Shown in pieces: positions 55,716 to 64,000 of a stretch of 64,000 nt of DNA. The position numbers and the translations under genes are program-made. The DNA is taken from NCBI RefSeq assembly GCF_002165255.2, contig NZ_CP028561.1:1612001-1676000 (forward strand). The letters are read 5' to 3'. The DNA is from Acinetobacter sp. WCHA45. GTDB taxonomy: Bacteria > Pseudomonadota > Gammaproteobacteria > Pseudomonadales > Moraxellaceae. Numbering within the stretch: position 1 is the stretch's first letter; every line of letters starts with the position of its first letter. The notes beneath the pieces are model-generated. The model ran no database searches, was not told the DNA's origin, and worked only from the letters and a program-made list of their open reading frames with translations.

Positions 55716-57146
55716 ATGTCTCAGAAAAAAAGTGTGGTTTTTCAAAAACTCTTACCAACAATCAAACAATATCAACAATCAGGTTTTACCTATGAAAAAA
55801 TTGTTGAATTACTTAGAGATCAACATGATCTAGATTTGGTAAGTGTCGAAACCTTTAAAAGTTATTTATATCGATATGCAAAAGTGAATCCAGCTATGTC
55901 TAAAAATACTGTTACATCCCACTCTGCTCAATCAAATCGTGAAATTAAGAAATCATCGAAACTTGAGCATGTTTGCTACGACATTCGTGGACCAGTATTA
56001 CGCGCCGCCAATGAAATGGAGGAGCAAGGACACAAAATCATTAAGCTCAATATCGGCAACCCTGCACCTTTTGGTTTTGAAGCTCCACAAGAAATTATCA
56101 ATGATGTTGCATTAAACCTACCGAATGCGATTGGTTATACAGACTCCAAAGGGATTTTCCCTGCGCGTAAAGCCATTTGCCAGTATTATCAGCAAAAAGG
56201 CGTTTTTGATATGCACGTTAATGATGTGTATGTCGGAAATGGCGTGTCTGAACTGATTGTGATGGCGATGCAAGGTTTATTGAACGATGGCGATGAAATG
56301 CTTGTTCCTATGCCTGACTATCCATTATGGACGGCAGCAGTCAATTTGTCTGGTGGTAAAGCTGTTCATTATAAATGTGATGAAGAAAACTATTGGTATC
56401 CTGATATTGCGGATATGGAAAGCAAAATCACAGCAAATACGCGTGGTATTGTCATTATCAATCCAAACAACCCAACAGGTTCTGTTTACCCACGTCATGT
56501 ATTGGAGCAAATTGTTGCTTTAGCTAAAAAACATGACTTAATTTTGTTTGCAGATGAAATCTACGACAAAATCGTTTATGACGGCATTGAGCATGTTGCT
56601 GTTGCAGCTTTGGCTGGCAATCAACTTTGCATTTCATTTAATGGTTTATCAAAAGCCTATCGTATTGCTGGTTATCGTGCAGGTTGGATGGCGATCACAG
56701 GTGATAAATCACGTGCAGCGGATTATATTGAAGGTTTAGACATGCTTGCTTCAATGCGTTTGTGTGCGAATCATCAAGCACAATATGCAATTCAAACTGC
56801 TCTCGGTGGTTATCAATCTATCAATGATTTAATTCGTCCAGGCGGTCGTCTGTATGAACAACGTAATATTGCTTGGGAAATGTTAAATGAGATTCCTGGC
56901 GTAAGCTGTGTTAAGCCTGACGGAGCAATGTACTGTTTCCCAAAACTAGACCCTGAGATCTATCCGATTGAAGACGATGAGAAATTGATGTTAGATCTAT
57001 TAAAAGCGGAGAAAGTTTTATTGGTTCAAGGCACAGGTTTTAATTGGCCAACACCAGACCATTTCCGTGTGGTGTTCTTACCTGCTGAAAATGAGCTACG
57101 TGAAGCAATTAATCGTTTAAGCCGTTTCTTGGCGAAAATGCGTTAA
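55716..57146 (+). CDS. alaA: AlaA-like alanine aminotransferase with an N-terminal HTH-like extension
   Basis: A 476-residue protein. Residues from about 80 onward match E. coli AlaA (405 residues), a pyruvate/glutamate transaminase: HVCYDIRGPVLRAANEMEEQ, IKLNIGNPAPFGFEAP, INPNNPTGSVYP, and the PLP Lys in FNGLSKAYRIAGYRAGW. Residues 1-55 are an extra helical piece (LLPTIKQYQQSGFTYEKIVE, then LLRD and VSVETFKSYLYRYAK) resembling the small HTH segments of plasmid regulators. A linker rich in Ser and Asn joins the two. The ATG is continuous with the enzyme frame, so it is a fusion, not two genes. The gene stands alone with its own terminator. Confidence 0.88.
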   Translation: MSQKKSVVFQKLLPTIKQYQQSGFTYEKIVELLRDQHDLDLVSVETFKSYLYRYAKVNPAMSKNTVTSHSAQSNREIKKSSKLEHVCYDIRGPVLRAANEMEEQGHKIIKLNIGNPAPFGFEAPQEIINDVALNLPNAIGYTDSKGIFPARKAICQYYQQKGVFDMHVNDVYVGNGVSELIVMAMQGLLNDGDEMLVPMPDYPLWTAAVNLSGGKAVHYKCDEENYWYPDIADMESKITANTRGIVIINPNNPTGSVYPRHVLEQIVALAKKHDLILFADEIYDKIVYDGIEHVAVAALAGNQLCISFNGLSKAYRIAGYRAGWMAITGDKSRAADYIEGLDMLASMRLCANHQAQYAIQTALGGYQSINDLIRPGGRLYEQRNIAWEMLNEIPGVSCVKPDGAMYCFPKLDPEIYPIEDDEKLMLDLLKAEKVLLVQGTGFNWPTPDHFRVVFLPAENELREAINRLSRFLAKMR

Positions 57147-57161
57147 GCAGAATTAGTAATG

Positions 57162-57190
57162 AAAAAGGAAGCAAATCGCTTCCTTTTTTA
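57162..57190 (+). terminator. Terminator after the alaA-like gene
   Basis: AAAAAGGAAGC and GCTTCCTTTTT arms with a 5-base loop and T run. Confidence 0.88.
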
Positions 57191-57198
57191 AAATGAAT

Positions 57199-57409
57199 CT
57201 CTGTACACGACAAATTTCATAGGGTCCTTGTCCTATCAGGCTTTTTCTTCCTTAAAATTGCGAGCACTTTCTTAAATTCTTCTTTTTTTCCAAAACCAAT
57301 CAAACGTAGAATAGCCATCTGAACATAGTCCAAACCGTAGCGAAATAAACTTACTGAAAGTCGTGCATGCTTCTTTATTTTTATCGCTTTTTTTCGATCA
57401 GGCGAATTC
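57199..57409 (-). mobile_element. Truncated ISAba1-like IS4 element (3' end)
   Basis: The end at 57199 reads CTCTGTACACGACAAATTTC, which matches my memory of the ISAba1 terminus. On the minus strand the last 60 or so codons of an IS4 transposase remain (AIKIKKHARLSVSLFRYGLD, LIGFGKKEEFKKVLAIL), stop at 57217. It is cut off at 57409 by the IS30 element and the rest is not found on the other side. Confidence 0.75.
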
Positions 57410-58433
57410 AAACATGAGGTGCGACAGTTTCAAAAGCCTTATGATAATCAACAAGCTGAGCAAACTTTTCTAATGGTGTAAGCCAATCTAACGCTTTTCT
57501 AGGGCGAGTATTCAGTGACATGGCAACTTGATTTAAATAATGCTGATCTGCCTGATTTAAATCAATCCCTTTAGGTAAATATTGCCTAATTAAACCATTC
57601 ATATTTTCGCATGTGCCTTTTTGCCATGGTGAATGTGGGTCACAGAAATATACATCTATGCCTAAATCTTCTTCAAGTATTTTATGTTCTGCCATCTCGC
57701 GTCCACGGTCATAGGTCAACGTTTTACGCAGTTCTGCAGGTAAATATTTCAGAGCTTCTGTTAAAGCCTTGCGCACTGATTCTACCTTTGCATCAGGTAA
57801 TGTTGCCAAAATACAGAGCCGTGTATTTCGTTCAATAAGTGTTGCTATCGAACTTTTATTGTCTTTGCCTTTAATTAAATCGGCTTCCCAATGACCCGGT
57901 ATTTTTCTTTCTTGAACTTCGGCTGGGCGCTCATGAATAGTTTTAATATCCTGTAATATAGAATCTTTTTTAGGTTCACCGTTAGCTTTTCGCTTTTTAT
58001 TTTCATGACGCAGACAGGATAATAAGTCTTTTTTCAACTCACCCTTTGGTAATGCTCGTATCGTTGAGTAAATCGTTGTATGGCTTACATTCATTGTTTG
58101 ATCCAAATCAGGAAATGTCTTTAAACGCTTTGCTATTTGCTGAGGAGACCATAAACAACGGAGCGCTTCAACAATAAATTTCCAGAGGATTGAATCGATT
58201 TTGAGTTTTCTGTGACCACGTCTACGTCTAGCGAAGGTGTGATCAGAAGCATATCGAGCTTGATAAACATCATTGATGCTATTTCTTTTAAGCTCACGAT
58301 AGATCGTACTAGGATGTCTTTTAATAAGTTCAGCAAATTTTCTGGCTGAAAAGCCTTCTTTTCTTGATTCAAGCATTAATGCAGTACGATCTTCAAAGTT
58401 AAGATGATGGTATGACAATTTTATATACTCCAT
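57408..58433 (-). CDS. IS30-family transposase
   Basis: A 341-residue protein: N-terminal HTH (FEDRTALMLESRKEGFSARKFAELIKRHPSTIYRELKRN), a second DNA-binding part, then the DDE core (GHWEADLIKGKDNKSSIATL with the first Asp; LTYDRGREMAEHK; DPHSPWQKGTCENMNGLIR with the final Glu). All three catalytic acids are present, so it may be active. The stop codon TGA at 57408-57410 straddles the element end, so part of it comes from flanking DNA. Closest by memory to ISAba125, common in Acinetobacter. Confidence 0.93.
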   Translation of the reverse strand: MEYIKLSYHHLNFEDRTALMLESRKEGFSARKFAELIKRHPSTIYRELKRNSINDVYQARYASDHTFARRRRGHRKLKIDSILWKFIVEALRCLWSPQQIAKRLKTFPDLDQTMNVSHTTIYSTIRALPKGELKKDLLSCLRHENKKRKANGEPKKDSILQDIKTIHERPAEVQERKIPGHWEADLIKGKDNKSSIATLIERNTRLCILATLPDAKVESVRKALTEALKYLPAELRKTLTYDRGREMAEHKILEEDLGIDVYFCDPHSPWQKGTCENMNGLIRQYLPKGIDLNQADQHYLNQVAMSLNTRPRKALDWLTPLEKFAQLVDYHKAFETVAPHV

Positions 58434-58478
58434 AAACCTTTTAAATTAATTAGGGGGTTTAGGTCGCACTTCAAGTTT
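57410..58478 (-). mobile_element. IS30-family insertion sequence, ISAba125-like
   Basis: About 1,069 bases bounded by imperfect inverted ends: AAACATGAGGTGCGAC on the left and, in reverse complement, AAACTTGAAGTGCGAC on the right. One complete transposase gene lies inside. No target duplication is evident, and the flanks differ (IS4 remnant left, unrelated DNA right), which fits a deletion next to the element after insertion. Confidence 0.8.
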
Positions 58479-58525
58479 TACTCTGCCCTCTCGGTAATTC
58501 TCAACAGACCCTAGCTAAAGCTGAA

Positions 58526-58560
58526 CGTTAAAAAAGAGCTTTAAAGCTCTCTTTTTAACG
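58526..58560 (-). terminator. Terminator after the OmpA-family gene
   Basis: CGTTAAAAA and TTTTTAACG outer arms and GAGCTTTAAAGCTC core form one long stem. It lies 26 bases after the OmpA-family stop. Confidence 0.8.
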
Positions 58561-58585
58561 TACTTTCACTGTTTTCAACAGAGTG

Positions 58586-59770
58586 TTATTTTTCTACTTG
58601 GAGATCCTGACGTTGCTTGAAAGTTGATACCTCTTTACCTTCTGGATCAACATAGACTAATTCGACTCTACGACTTAATGCATGACCAAACTTCTGATTT
58701 TCATCGTTAATTGTTTGATTTTTACCTTTTGCCTCAACAGCAACTCGATCTAAATGAATCCCTTGTTGTTGAAGATATGCAAGCACACTCTGCGCTCGTC
58801 TCATGGAAAGTTTCAAATTATACTGCTCGCTTGCACGAGCATCAGTAAAACCATACAGAGTCAAGGTGTAGGTTGGATTGTCTTTTAAGAACGTTACAAC
58901 TTGATTTAACACATCAATCGATTCTTTTGACAAGTTTGATTGATCTAAAGCAAAGTGAACGACATTTGGCGCATTTGATGGAACTTTAGCTACCAGTGGT
59001 TCAGTAACAACTTTCTGTTCAGGCGACCAAATTGGCCACTTGCCTTTCACTCCATGACAACCTTTAGCATCACCATTCAATTCTTGTAAAGATGGATAAT
59101 TAATTTTAGGTAATTCTAATGTTGTTGCAGACTTGCACGCCGATGCTTTAAGATTTGATTGATCAATTAAACTTTGAGCGGATAGAAACAGTTCTCTTGA
59201 GTGTCTCCATCCAAGTTCACAATGCTCTGCTGCTGCCCAAACCAACATCACTTCTGCTTGAGCAATCTCAGCCTGAGCACATGAAAAACCTTCAGTTTGC
59301 TTTAATAATTCAGCATTTGCCCAAAGGTCTCTGCGCATGACACTTGAATCAGAAAGAATAGCCGTTGTCAGCGTAAACTTTTCAATTTGTCCTTGTTCTA
59401 AAGCATCAATAATATATTTTGCTTGTTGAAGTGCTTCAGTTCTCGCAGAACTTAGACTCTTTTCACTTCCTTCGTGGGCAGCGTAACTTAACCATGTTAA
59501 GGCTTTTATCGCTTGATAATATGCAATATTTTCAGATGGTTTTAAATAAGGTATCAGACGTGTTTGTAATGCAGCAACTTGCTTATCTTTAGGATTATAA
59601 GGCTTCTGTTGATTGACATCTTGTACCAAAGAACTAGATTGCTCTCCAACAATAATTTGCTCAGATGCAGACTCAGCAAATACAGAAGTGCTTACTGCAA
59701 GCAAACTAGCAGAAACCCCTATATAAAAATAAGAACACATTTTATATAAATTATTGTGAAGATATTTCAT
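58586..59770 (-). CDS. OmpA-family peptidoglycan-associated protein
   Basis: A 394-residue exported protein with a signal peptide (cleavage near VFAESA, about residue 32). The middle (about 50-250) is mostly helical with several Cys and no family I recognise. The C-terminal OmpA-like domain (about 265-385) carries FALDQSNLSKESIDVLNQVV, GFTDARASEQYNLKLSMRRA (the Asp and Arg positions that hold diaminopimelate) and GHALSRRVELVYVD. It has no N-terminal OmpA barrel. It starts 2 bases after the stop of the giant DUF11/barrel gene, so they are co-translated and probably work together in the envelope. Confidence 0.88.
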   Translation of the reverse strand: MKYLHNNLYKMCSYFYIGVSASLLAVSTSVFAESASEQIIVGEQSSSLVQDVNQQKPYNPKDKQVAALQTRLIPYLKPSENIAYYQAIKALTWLSYAAHEGSEKSLSSARTEALQQAKYIIDALEQGQIEKFTLTTAILSDSSVMRRDLWANAELLKQTEGFSCAQAEIAQAEVMLVWAAAEHCELGWRHSRELFLSAQSLIDQSNLKASACKSATTLELPKINYPSLQELNGDAKGCHGVKGKWPIWSPEQKVVTEPLVAKVPSNAPNVVHFALDQSNLSKESIDVLNQVVTFLKDNPTYTLTLYGFTDARASEQYNLKLSMRRAQSVLAYLQQQGIHLDRVAVEAKGKNQTINDENQKFGHALSRRVELVYVDPEGKEVSTFKQRQDLQVEK

Positions 59771-59772
59771 GT

Positions 59773-62700
59773 TTATGGTTCTCTCGAAGCATTTATTCCA
59801 GCGTTATTACCAGCAAATAGATTCTCATCGAATTTGAATCTAAAACGAACATAAGCGCCCTGAATTGTAGTATCACTATCTACCAGATCATCATCTTTAT
59901 AACCTGAGAAGTTATAGCCACCTGACAACCATAGATTTGCTGCAACGAGATACCCAACCTCACCACCCACGAGAACTCGACGCCCTGAACTCATATCAGA
60001 CCATAATACACCTGTGTGTATTCCTGCATCCCATCTTTCATTGATGTCATATATAGCTCTTGCACTGAACATGTGTGTCATACCTGTAGACTCTAAACCA
60101 GAGAATGTAGCCTGCACATTTTTCACCGCATATTGACCCGACAAGGTAAAATCACGTGTTGGATGATAATTTAAATGGTTCGAGAAAATATAAACATGTT
60201 TAAGATACGGATTGTTTAAATCAGTTTTATTATCATCATAACGATATTCAACTTTAGCTAGTGCATCAAAACGATTGTGTTCTGTATCACGATAAGCCAA
60301 TCCTAATTGGAAGCGATCCACTAAACGATCACCGCTACTCTCATTTTTGCTATCTGTTAGGCTAACAACATTTTTTGCCAATAATGTCACATCATCCGAA
60401 TATTTATAAGCAACGCCTAAATTGTTCAATATCGTATCTGATTGATCTGTCCAACGTGCTTCAATGCGAGCAACAGCTTTCCAGTTAGGGTTCTTTAAAT
60501 ATTCAATACCTAAAGATGCTGCTGTGCTATCAGAATTTGAGTTATTGGCATTTGATAATGATTTAGTTTGCTCAAAACTCGTATTGGCATAAAAACCTTT
60601 TTCAAGTTCCCATCGATTACGTAAACCAATTGCTGCCTCAGCCTCTCTCGCACTAATACCATCCCGAACACGATATTCACTGAAGGCTGTTCCATTATTG
60701 TTATATTTACTATCAAGACCGAATACTGTTACATTGCGGCGTTGATTACTATTCAGATCATAAAGACCACCAATGCTTGAAACTAATTCGTGACGACCAT
60801 AAGCACGGAGTTTTGAATTAATCTGGTAATTCGCACCCAAGGCAAAAATACGACGATCTGCTTCAGAAATGTCTTGTTCATATTCAGCAAAGACATTCGA
60901 ACCTTGCCAAGGTAGTTGACTGATTAATTTAGAGCGAACTGTGACACCATGATATGGTGCAACTTGTGTTGTATTCAGTGTTGCTGAATTAGATGACTCA
61001 TCATAATACTTTAAACCAAGTTCTACAGCCAAAATACGGTTAATTGCCCGTTCAATACTTGCTGATACACCTTGATTTACGCCACTTAACTGATCTTCTG
61101 TGCGAATCGCTTCAAGCTTAGCTAAGCCGATTTTATTTAATTGTACACGTCCCTTAATGCCACTCTCTTTACGACCAGCAGTAATAGGTGCCGCTGTATT
61201 ATAAAATTCTCTATCAGCTTGGTTATGATAAACTTTCATTTCCAAGTCTTTATAAGAATAGTTTAATTCAACTCGTGCAGCATCACCCGATAACTTACCA
61301 GTTGCATCTGGTTTCACATTTCCTGACGTCGATGAATTTAAGTCATCATTAATATTCTCTGAACGAGCAAACTCAGCAATGAATTTACCTTTATCATTGG
61401 CAAATTTAACGACAGTATTCACACTTGCTAACTGATCTTGAGTTAGTGGGTTATTACTCTTCACATAAGAACCACCCACTTTAACTTTATCGGTGACTTT
61501 TACAGAACCAGACACACCACCAACCGTATATTCTTCACCACCTTGATCAGATTCAACTGTAATTCGTAAATATACTGGGTTTAAGTCAGCATCAACACTT
61601 GGAACTGGATCTTTCAAATAAATACTATTACTGAAAGTATCAATCTCATAATCAGTAAAACGAGTCAAACTTGTACGTGCAATAATTAAACCCGAATTAT
61701 TACGATCACGCGTAATAACTTCTACTTTTTCACTGTTTTCACGCACGTCTTGCGCATTAACACCATTACCTAAACTATAAGGACCTGAAATGCCCATAGC
61801 ACGTTGTTCATTCATAACTTGTTGTGTATTTGTCTGTGCAGCAAACGCAGTAACTTTATATTTATCAGCTTCTACTGTACTACGAACACCTGTCAATGAA
61901 CGGTTATATTGACCTAAAGATAAGCCGTCATCATTTTCAGTACGTGTTACGTAGTCACCATACATTGCATATGAACGTCCTTTATCGACACGAACATACA
62001 ATTTACTAGTAGATTGAGCATCAAAGCCTTTGGCAGCAGAGTCACCATAAACTGGGTAATATTCATCTGGACGAATATCACGGAATAATCTTTGGTTTTT
62101 ATCTTTATCTGAATCATATGCAAGTGTAAGCAGGTATTCACCTTTTACCTTACCTTTCAAAAATAATGCAGCACGACCCGTTATATTGCGCTTACCGTCT
62201 TTTGAAGCTGAAATCTCATTTAATTCTTCTTCAAAACCATCATTTGAATTAATACCACTCAATTCTTTAGGGTCAAACTTTTTGAAATTAAAAGAACCTT
62301 CAACCAGACCAACTGCGATAATCGGTCTTAAATCAGGTAAGAAACGAATAGGTGTGCTTGAGTGGAAGATACCACTTTCAACTGATAATGTTCCTTCACC
62401 GGCTTCAATTGGCGCTTGAATTGGAACAAGTAAAGTTCCACCTTCAACGAATACTTGAATACCTGACTGTTTTGGATCTAAGTCTACTAAGTCAATCTTA
62501 CCGATTGAACTATCTAATGTGATAGGTGTACGGTTTGATACAAGCGTACCATGTCGATCGACAATTTTTAAATTAACATTAAAACGATCGCGTCCGTTTG
62601 CCTGTGGAATCGTTTTACTCGACTCAAGTTGCAACTTATCTAACTGATCAGGTGCAATAACATTAATACGTTTAATGTCTCGAGTATTGCCCATCATATC

Positions 62701-64000
62701 TACTTCACGTACTTCTATCGTGTTGTGACCCGTACTTAAATCAACACCAATAAAATCTAAACCTGCAACCTGCATGTTCGGCAATACAGCACGTTTACCA
62801 ACGCGTTTTTCAGGAACACGCGTTCCATTTACCCAAAGCTCAAGCTGAGTGCCTGCTGCACCTTTAACTTGAATGGAGGTCTGAGGATAAGGCAATACTT
62901 GCCCATCTTTAAGATTTAAAATTTCTAGTTGATTATTCACAGCTGTTTCTAAAGCTGCTTCAAGATTAATCATTTTGGCAGAATTAACAGTATCTACAGA
63001 CTCTTCATTTGGCAGAGCAAGAGTTGAAGAACTTGGTAAAACGCTAGATGCTTGAACACCAGACTTTTCGGGTTCAAATTGTATTTGCTTGATTTCTTTA
63101 ATTTGTTCTTTTGAAAAATCAAGATTACAATTCGCCTGAGCTCCAACGGCTGAAATACAGCCACTCGATGGCTGTCCACGAACATCCGTAACTTTAGAAA
63201 AAATTGGATCAATCGTTAAATCAGAACGTAATATTTGCTCTAAATTTGTATTCTCTTGTTCAATGCGTTTTTTACGCTCTAGCACCCGTTCAATTAAAGA
63301 TTCTGAACATTGACCAACACCTTCAGCTATCGCAAAATCGGCACGATGCAATTCACCACGTTTTAAATCGACAAAACGACTATTTGGATCACCTGCTTGA
63401 CGATTATTTATTAATACTAATTCAGAACCAATTGGTAAACTTGTACGATCGACTTTTAAAACATGCGTTTTTGCACTAATTCCATAGAAATCATACTTAC
63501 CTTCGCTATCAGTAATAACATAACTACCATCTTCAAGATAAATACGAACACCAGGAACACCTATTTCACCAGCATCTTGGACACCATTCCGATTACAGTC
63601 GGTGAAGATTTTACCAACAATAAAACCGTCAGAAATCATCATACCAGGTGTAACTTCTACTTTCGCTGATGCTTCATTAGACTCAACACCTTTCGCATCT
63701 TTGGCACGAACACGGTTGATACCATCACCATTGAGTGCATTTGGTCCAATATAAACGCGATACTGTACTTTAACTTCTTTATTTGGAGTGAGTGTACCTA
63801 GTCCAAGTGTTAAATAAGGTCCCTTACCACCTAATGGATCTTCTACCTTTTTACCATCAACACGCATTGAGCCTTGAACATAAATAAAGCCTCGAGGAAG
63901 TGTATCTGTAATCGAAACATTTGTTGAATCTGCCGTTCCACGATTTGCAACATTCACCGTATATTCTTCGAATTCACCAATTTCAGCAGTTTTATTTGAA
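59773..64000 (-). CDS. Giant DUF11/SdrD-B/Ig-like outer-membrane barrel protein (partial)
   Basis: At least 1,408 residues; the 5' end lies beyond position 64000, since the frame is open to the edge (KTAEIGEFEEYTVNVANRGT). Visible order: a DUF11 repeat (VSITDTLPRGFIYVQGSMRV), an SdrD B-like domain (DCNRNGVQDAGEIGVPGVRI; YVITDSEGKYDFYGI), a Ser/Glu/Val linker, Ig-like modules (GTQLELWVNGTRVPEKRVGK; FNVNLKIVDRHGTLVSNRTP), then from about residue 570 a long stretch of amphipathic strands ending in GAYVRFRFKFDENLF, like an outer-membrane barrel. It probably projects adhesive or scaffold domains. Co-transcribed with the OmpA-family gene. The function is unknown. Confidence 0.8.
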   Translation of the reverse strand, partial: SNKTAEIGEFEEYTVNVANRGTADSTNVSITDTLPRGFIYVQGSMRVDGKKVEDPLGGKGPYLTLGLGTLTPNKEVKVQYRVYIGPNALNGDGINRVRAKDAKGVESNEASAKVEVTPGMMISDGFIVGKIFTDCNRNGVQDAGEIGVPGVRIYLEDGSYVITDSEGKYDFYGISAKTHVLKVDRTSLPIGSELVLINNRQAGDPNSRFVDLKRGELHRADFAIAEGVGQCSESLIERVLERKKRIEQENTNLEQILRSDLTIDPIFSKVTDVRGQPSSGCISAVGAQANCNLDFSKEQIKEIKQIQFEPEKSGVQASSVLPSSSTLALPNEESVDTVNSAKMINLEAALETAVNNQLEILNLKDGQVLPYPQTSIQVKGAAGTQLELWVNGTRVPEKRVGKRAVLPNMQVAGLDFIGVDLSTGHNTIEVREVDMMGNTRDIKRINVIAPDQLDKLQLESSKTIPQANGRDRFNVNLKIVDRHGTLVSNRTPITLDSSIGKIDLVDLDPKQSGIQVFVEGGTLLVPIQAPIEAGEGTLSVESGIFHSSTPIRFLPDLRPIIAVGLVEGSFNFKKFDPKELSGINSNDGFEEELNEISASKDGKRNITGRAALFLKGKVKGEYLLTLAYDSDKDKNQRLFRDIRPDEYYPVYGDSAAKGFDAQSTSKLYVRVDKGRSYAMYGDYVTRTENDDGLSLGQYNRSLTGVRSTVEADKYKVTAFAAQTNTQQVMNEQRAMGISGPYSLGNGVNAQDVRENSEKVEVITRDRNNSGLIIARTSLTRFTDYEIDTFSNSIYLKDPVPSVDADLNPVYLRITVESDQGGEEYTVGGVSGSVKVTDKVKVGGSYVKSNNPLTQDQLASVNTVVKFANDKGKFIAEFARSENINDDLNSSTSGNVKPDATGKLSGDAARVELNYSYKDLEMKVYHNQADREFYNTAAPITAGRKESGIKGRVQLNKIGLAKLEAIRTEDQLSGVNQGVSASIERAINRILAVELGLKYYDESSNSATLNTTQVAPYHGVTVRSKLISQLPWQGSNVFAEYEQDISEADRRIFALGANYQINSKLRAYGRHELVSSIGGLYDLNSNQRRNVTVFGLDSKYNNNGTAFSEYRVRDGISAREAEAAIGLRNRWELEKGFYANTSFEQTKSLSNANNSNSDSTAASLGIEYLKNPNWKAVARIEARWTDQSDTILNNLGVAYKYSDDVTLLAKNVVSLTDSKNESSGDRLVDRFQLGLAYRDTEHNRFDALAKVEYRYDDNKTDLNNPYLKHVYIFSNHLNYHPTRDFTLSGQYAVKNVQATFSGLESTGMTHMFSARAIYDINERWDAGIHTGVLWSDMSSGRRVLVGGEVGYLVAANLWLSGGYNFSGYKDDDLVDSDTTIQGAYVRFRFKFDENLFAGNNAGINASREP

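Noticed and set aside
57217..57411. A 64-residue independent protein on the minus strand
   Set aside because: It begins at a TTG on the IS30 border and encodes the tail of an IS4 transposase.

Overview
The window looks like chromosomal DNA of an Acinetobacter (Gammaproteobacteria, Moraxellaceae). It is AT-rich. It carries an IS30 transposase of the ISAba125 type and a remnant whose end matches my memory of ISAba1. The housekeeping proteins (AcnB, TamA/TamB, Coq7, PurT, GlnD, DapC, YchF, YebC) are of gammaproteobacterial type. No species call is supported.

Layout. (1) 0-17.2 kb is a conserved backbone: acnB, a small lipoprotein, a DUF4124 protein, the tamA-tamB pair, an LplT-like MFS transporter coupled to coq7, a DUF2799 lipoprotein, an overlapping folB/folK-like pair, an ABC1/UbiB-type kinase and a MoeB-like E1 enzyme. 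(2) 17.3-34.3 kb is an accessory region scarred by IS relics (two IS3 types, one IS4) and ending at a tRNA with anticodon CAT. It holds a PliG-type lysozyme inhibitor and a dense set of genes for handling reactive aldehydes, quinones and other electrophiles: a GST, an MDR reductase, a NemR-like redox repressor, a DJ-1/PfpI-type protein, a YqhD-like aldehyde reductase, frmR-frmA-fghA for formaldehyde, three further MDR reductases, an SDR, two ABM-type monooxygenases and a LysR regulator. (3) 34.6-57.2 kb is backbone again: PlsC-like acyltransferase, yebC, Lrp regulator, GST, ychF, a diguanylate cyclase, a chimeric small gene, an Mpo1-like protein, a Crp/Fnr regulator, secreted proteins, a tautomerase-like protein, purT-glnD-dapC, a divergent LysE exporter/Lrp pair, an RND efflux pair, msrB-gpx and an alaA-like aminotransferase with an extra N-terminal domain. 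(4) 57.2-58.5 kb is an IS30 element abutting a truncated ISAba1-like remnant. (5) 58.6-64 kb is an OmpA-family protein next to a very large DUF11/Ig-like/barrel outer-membrane protein that runs off the right edge.

How the genes work together. The strongest regulatory signal is a 14-bp motif found in inverted orientation at the nemR-like promoter and upstream of the yqhD/DJ-1 operon. It suggests one redox-sensing repressor controls both units. The FrmR-type gene keeps the formaldehyde-sensing residues Pro2, Cys35 and His60 and has a palindromic operator just upstream, so frmR-frmA-fghA should be formaldehyde-induced. I found no CRISPR array, phage or recognisable new defence system. The most unusual items are the rewired electrophile regulon, the gene fused to an AraC tail, the HTH-like extension on the AlaA-like enzyme and the OmpA/DUF11 envelope pair.
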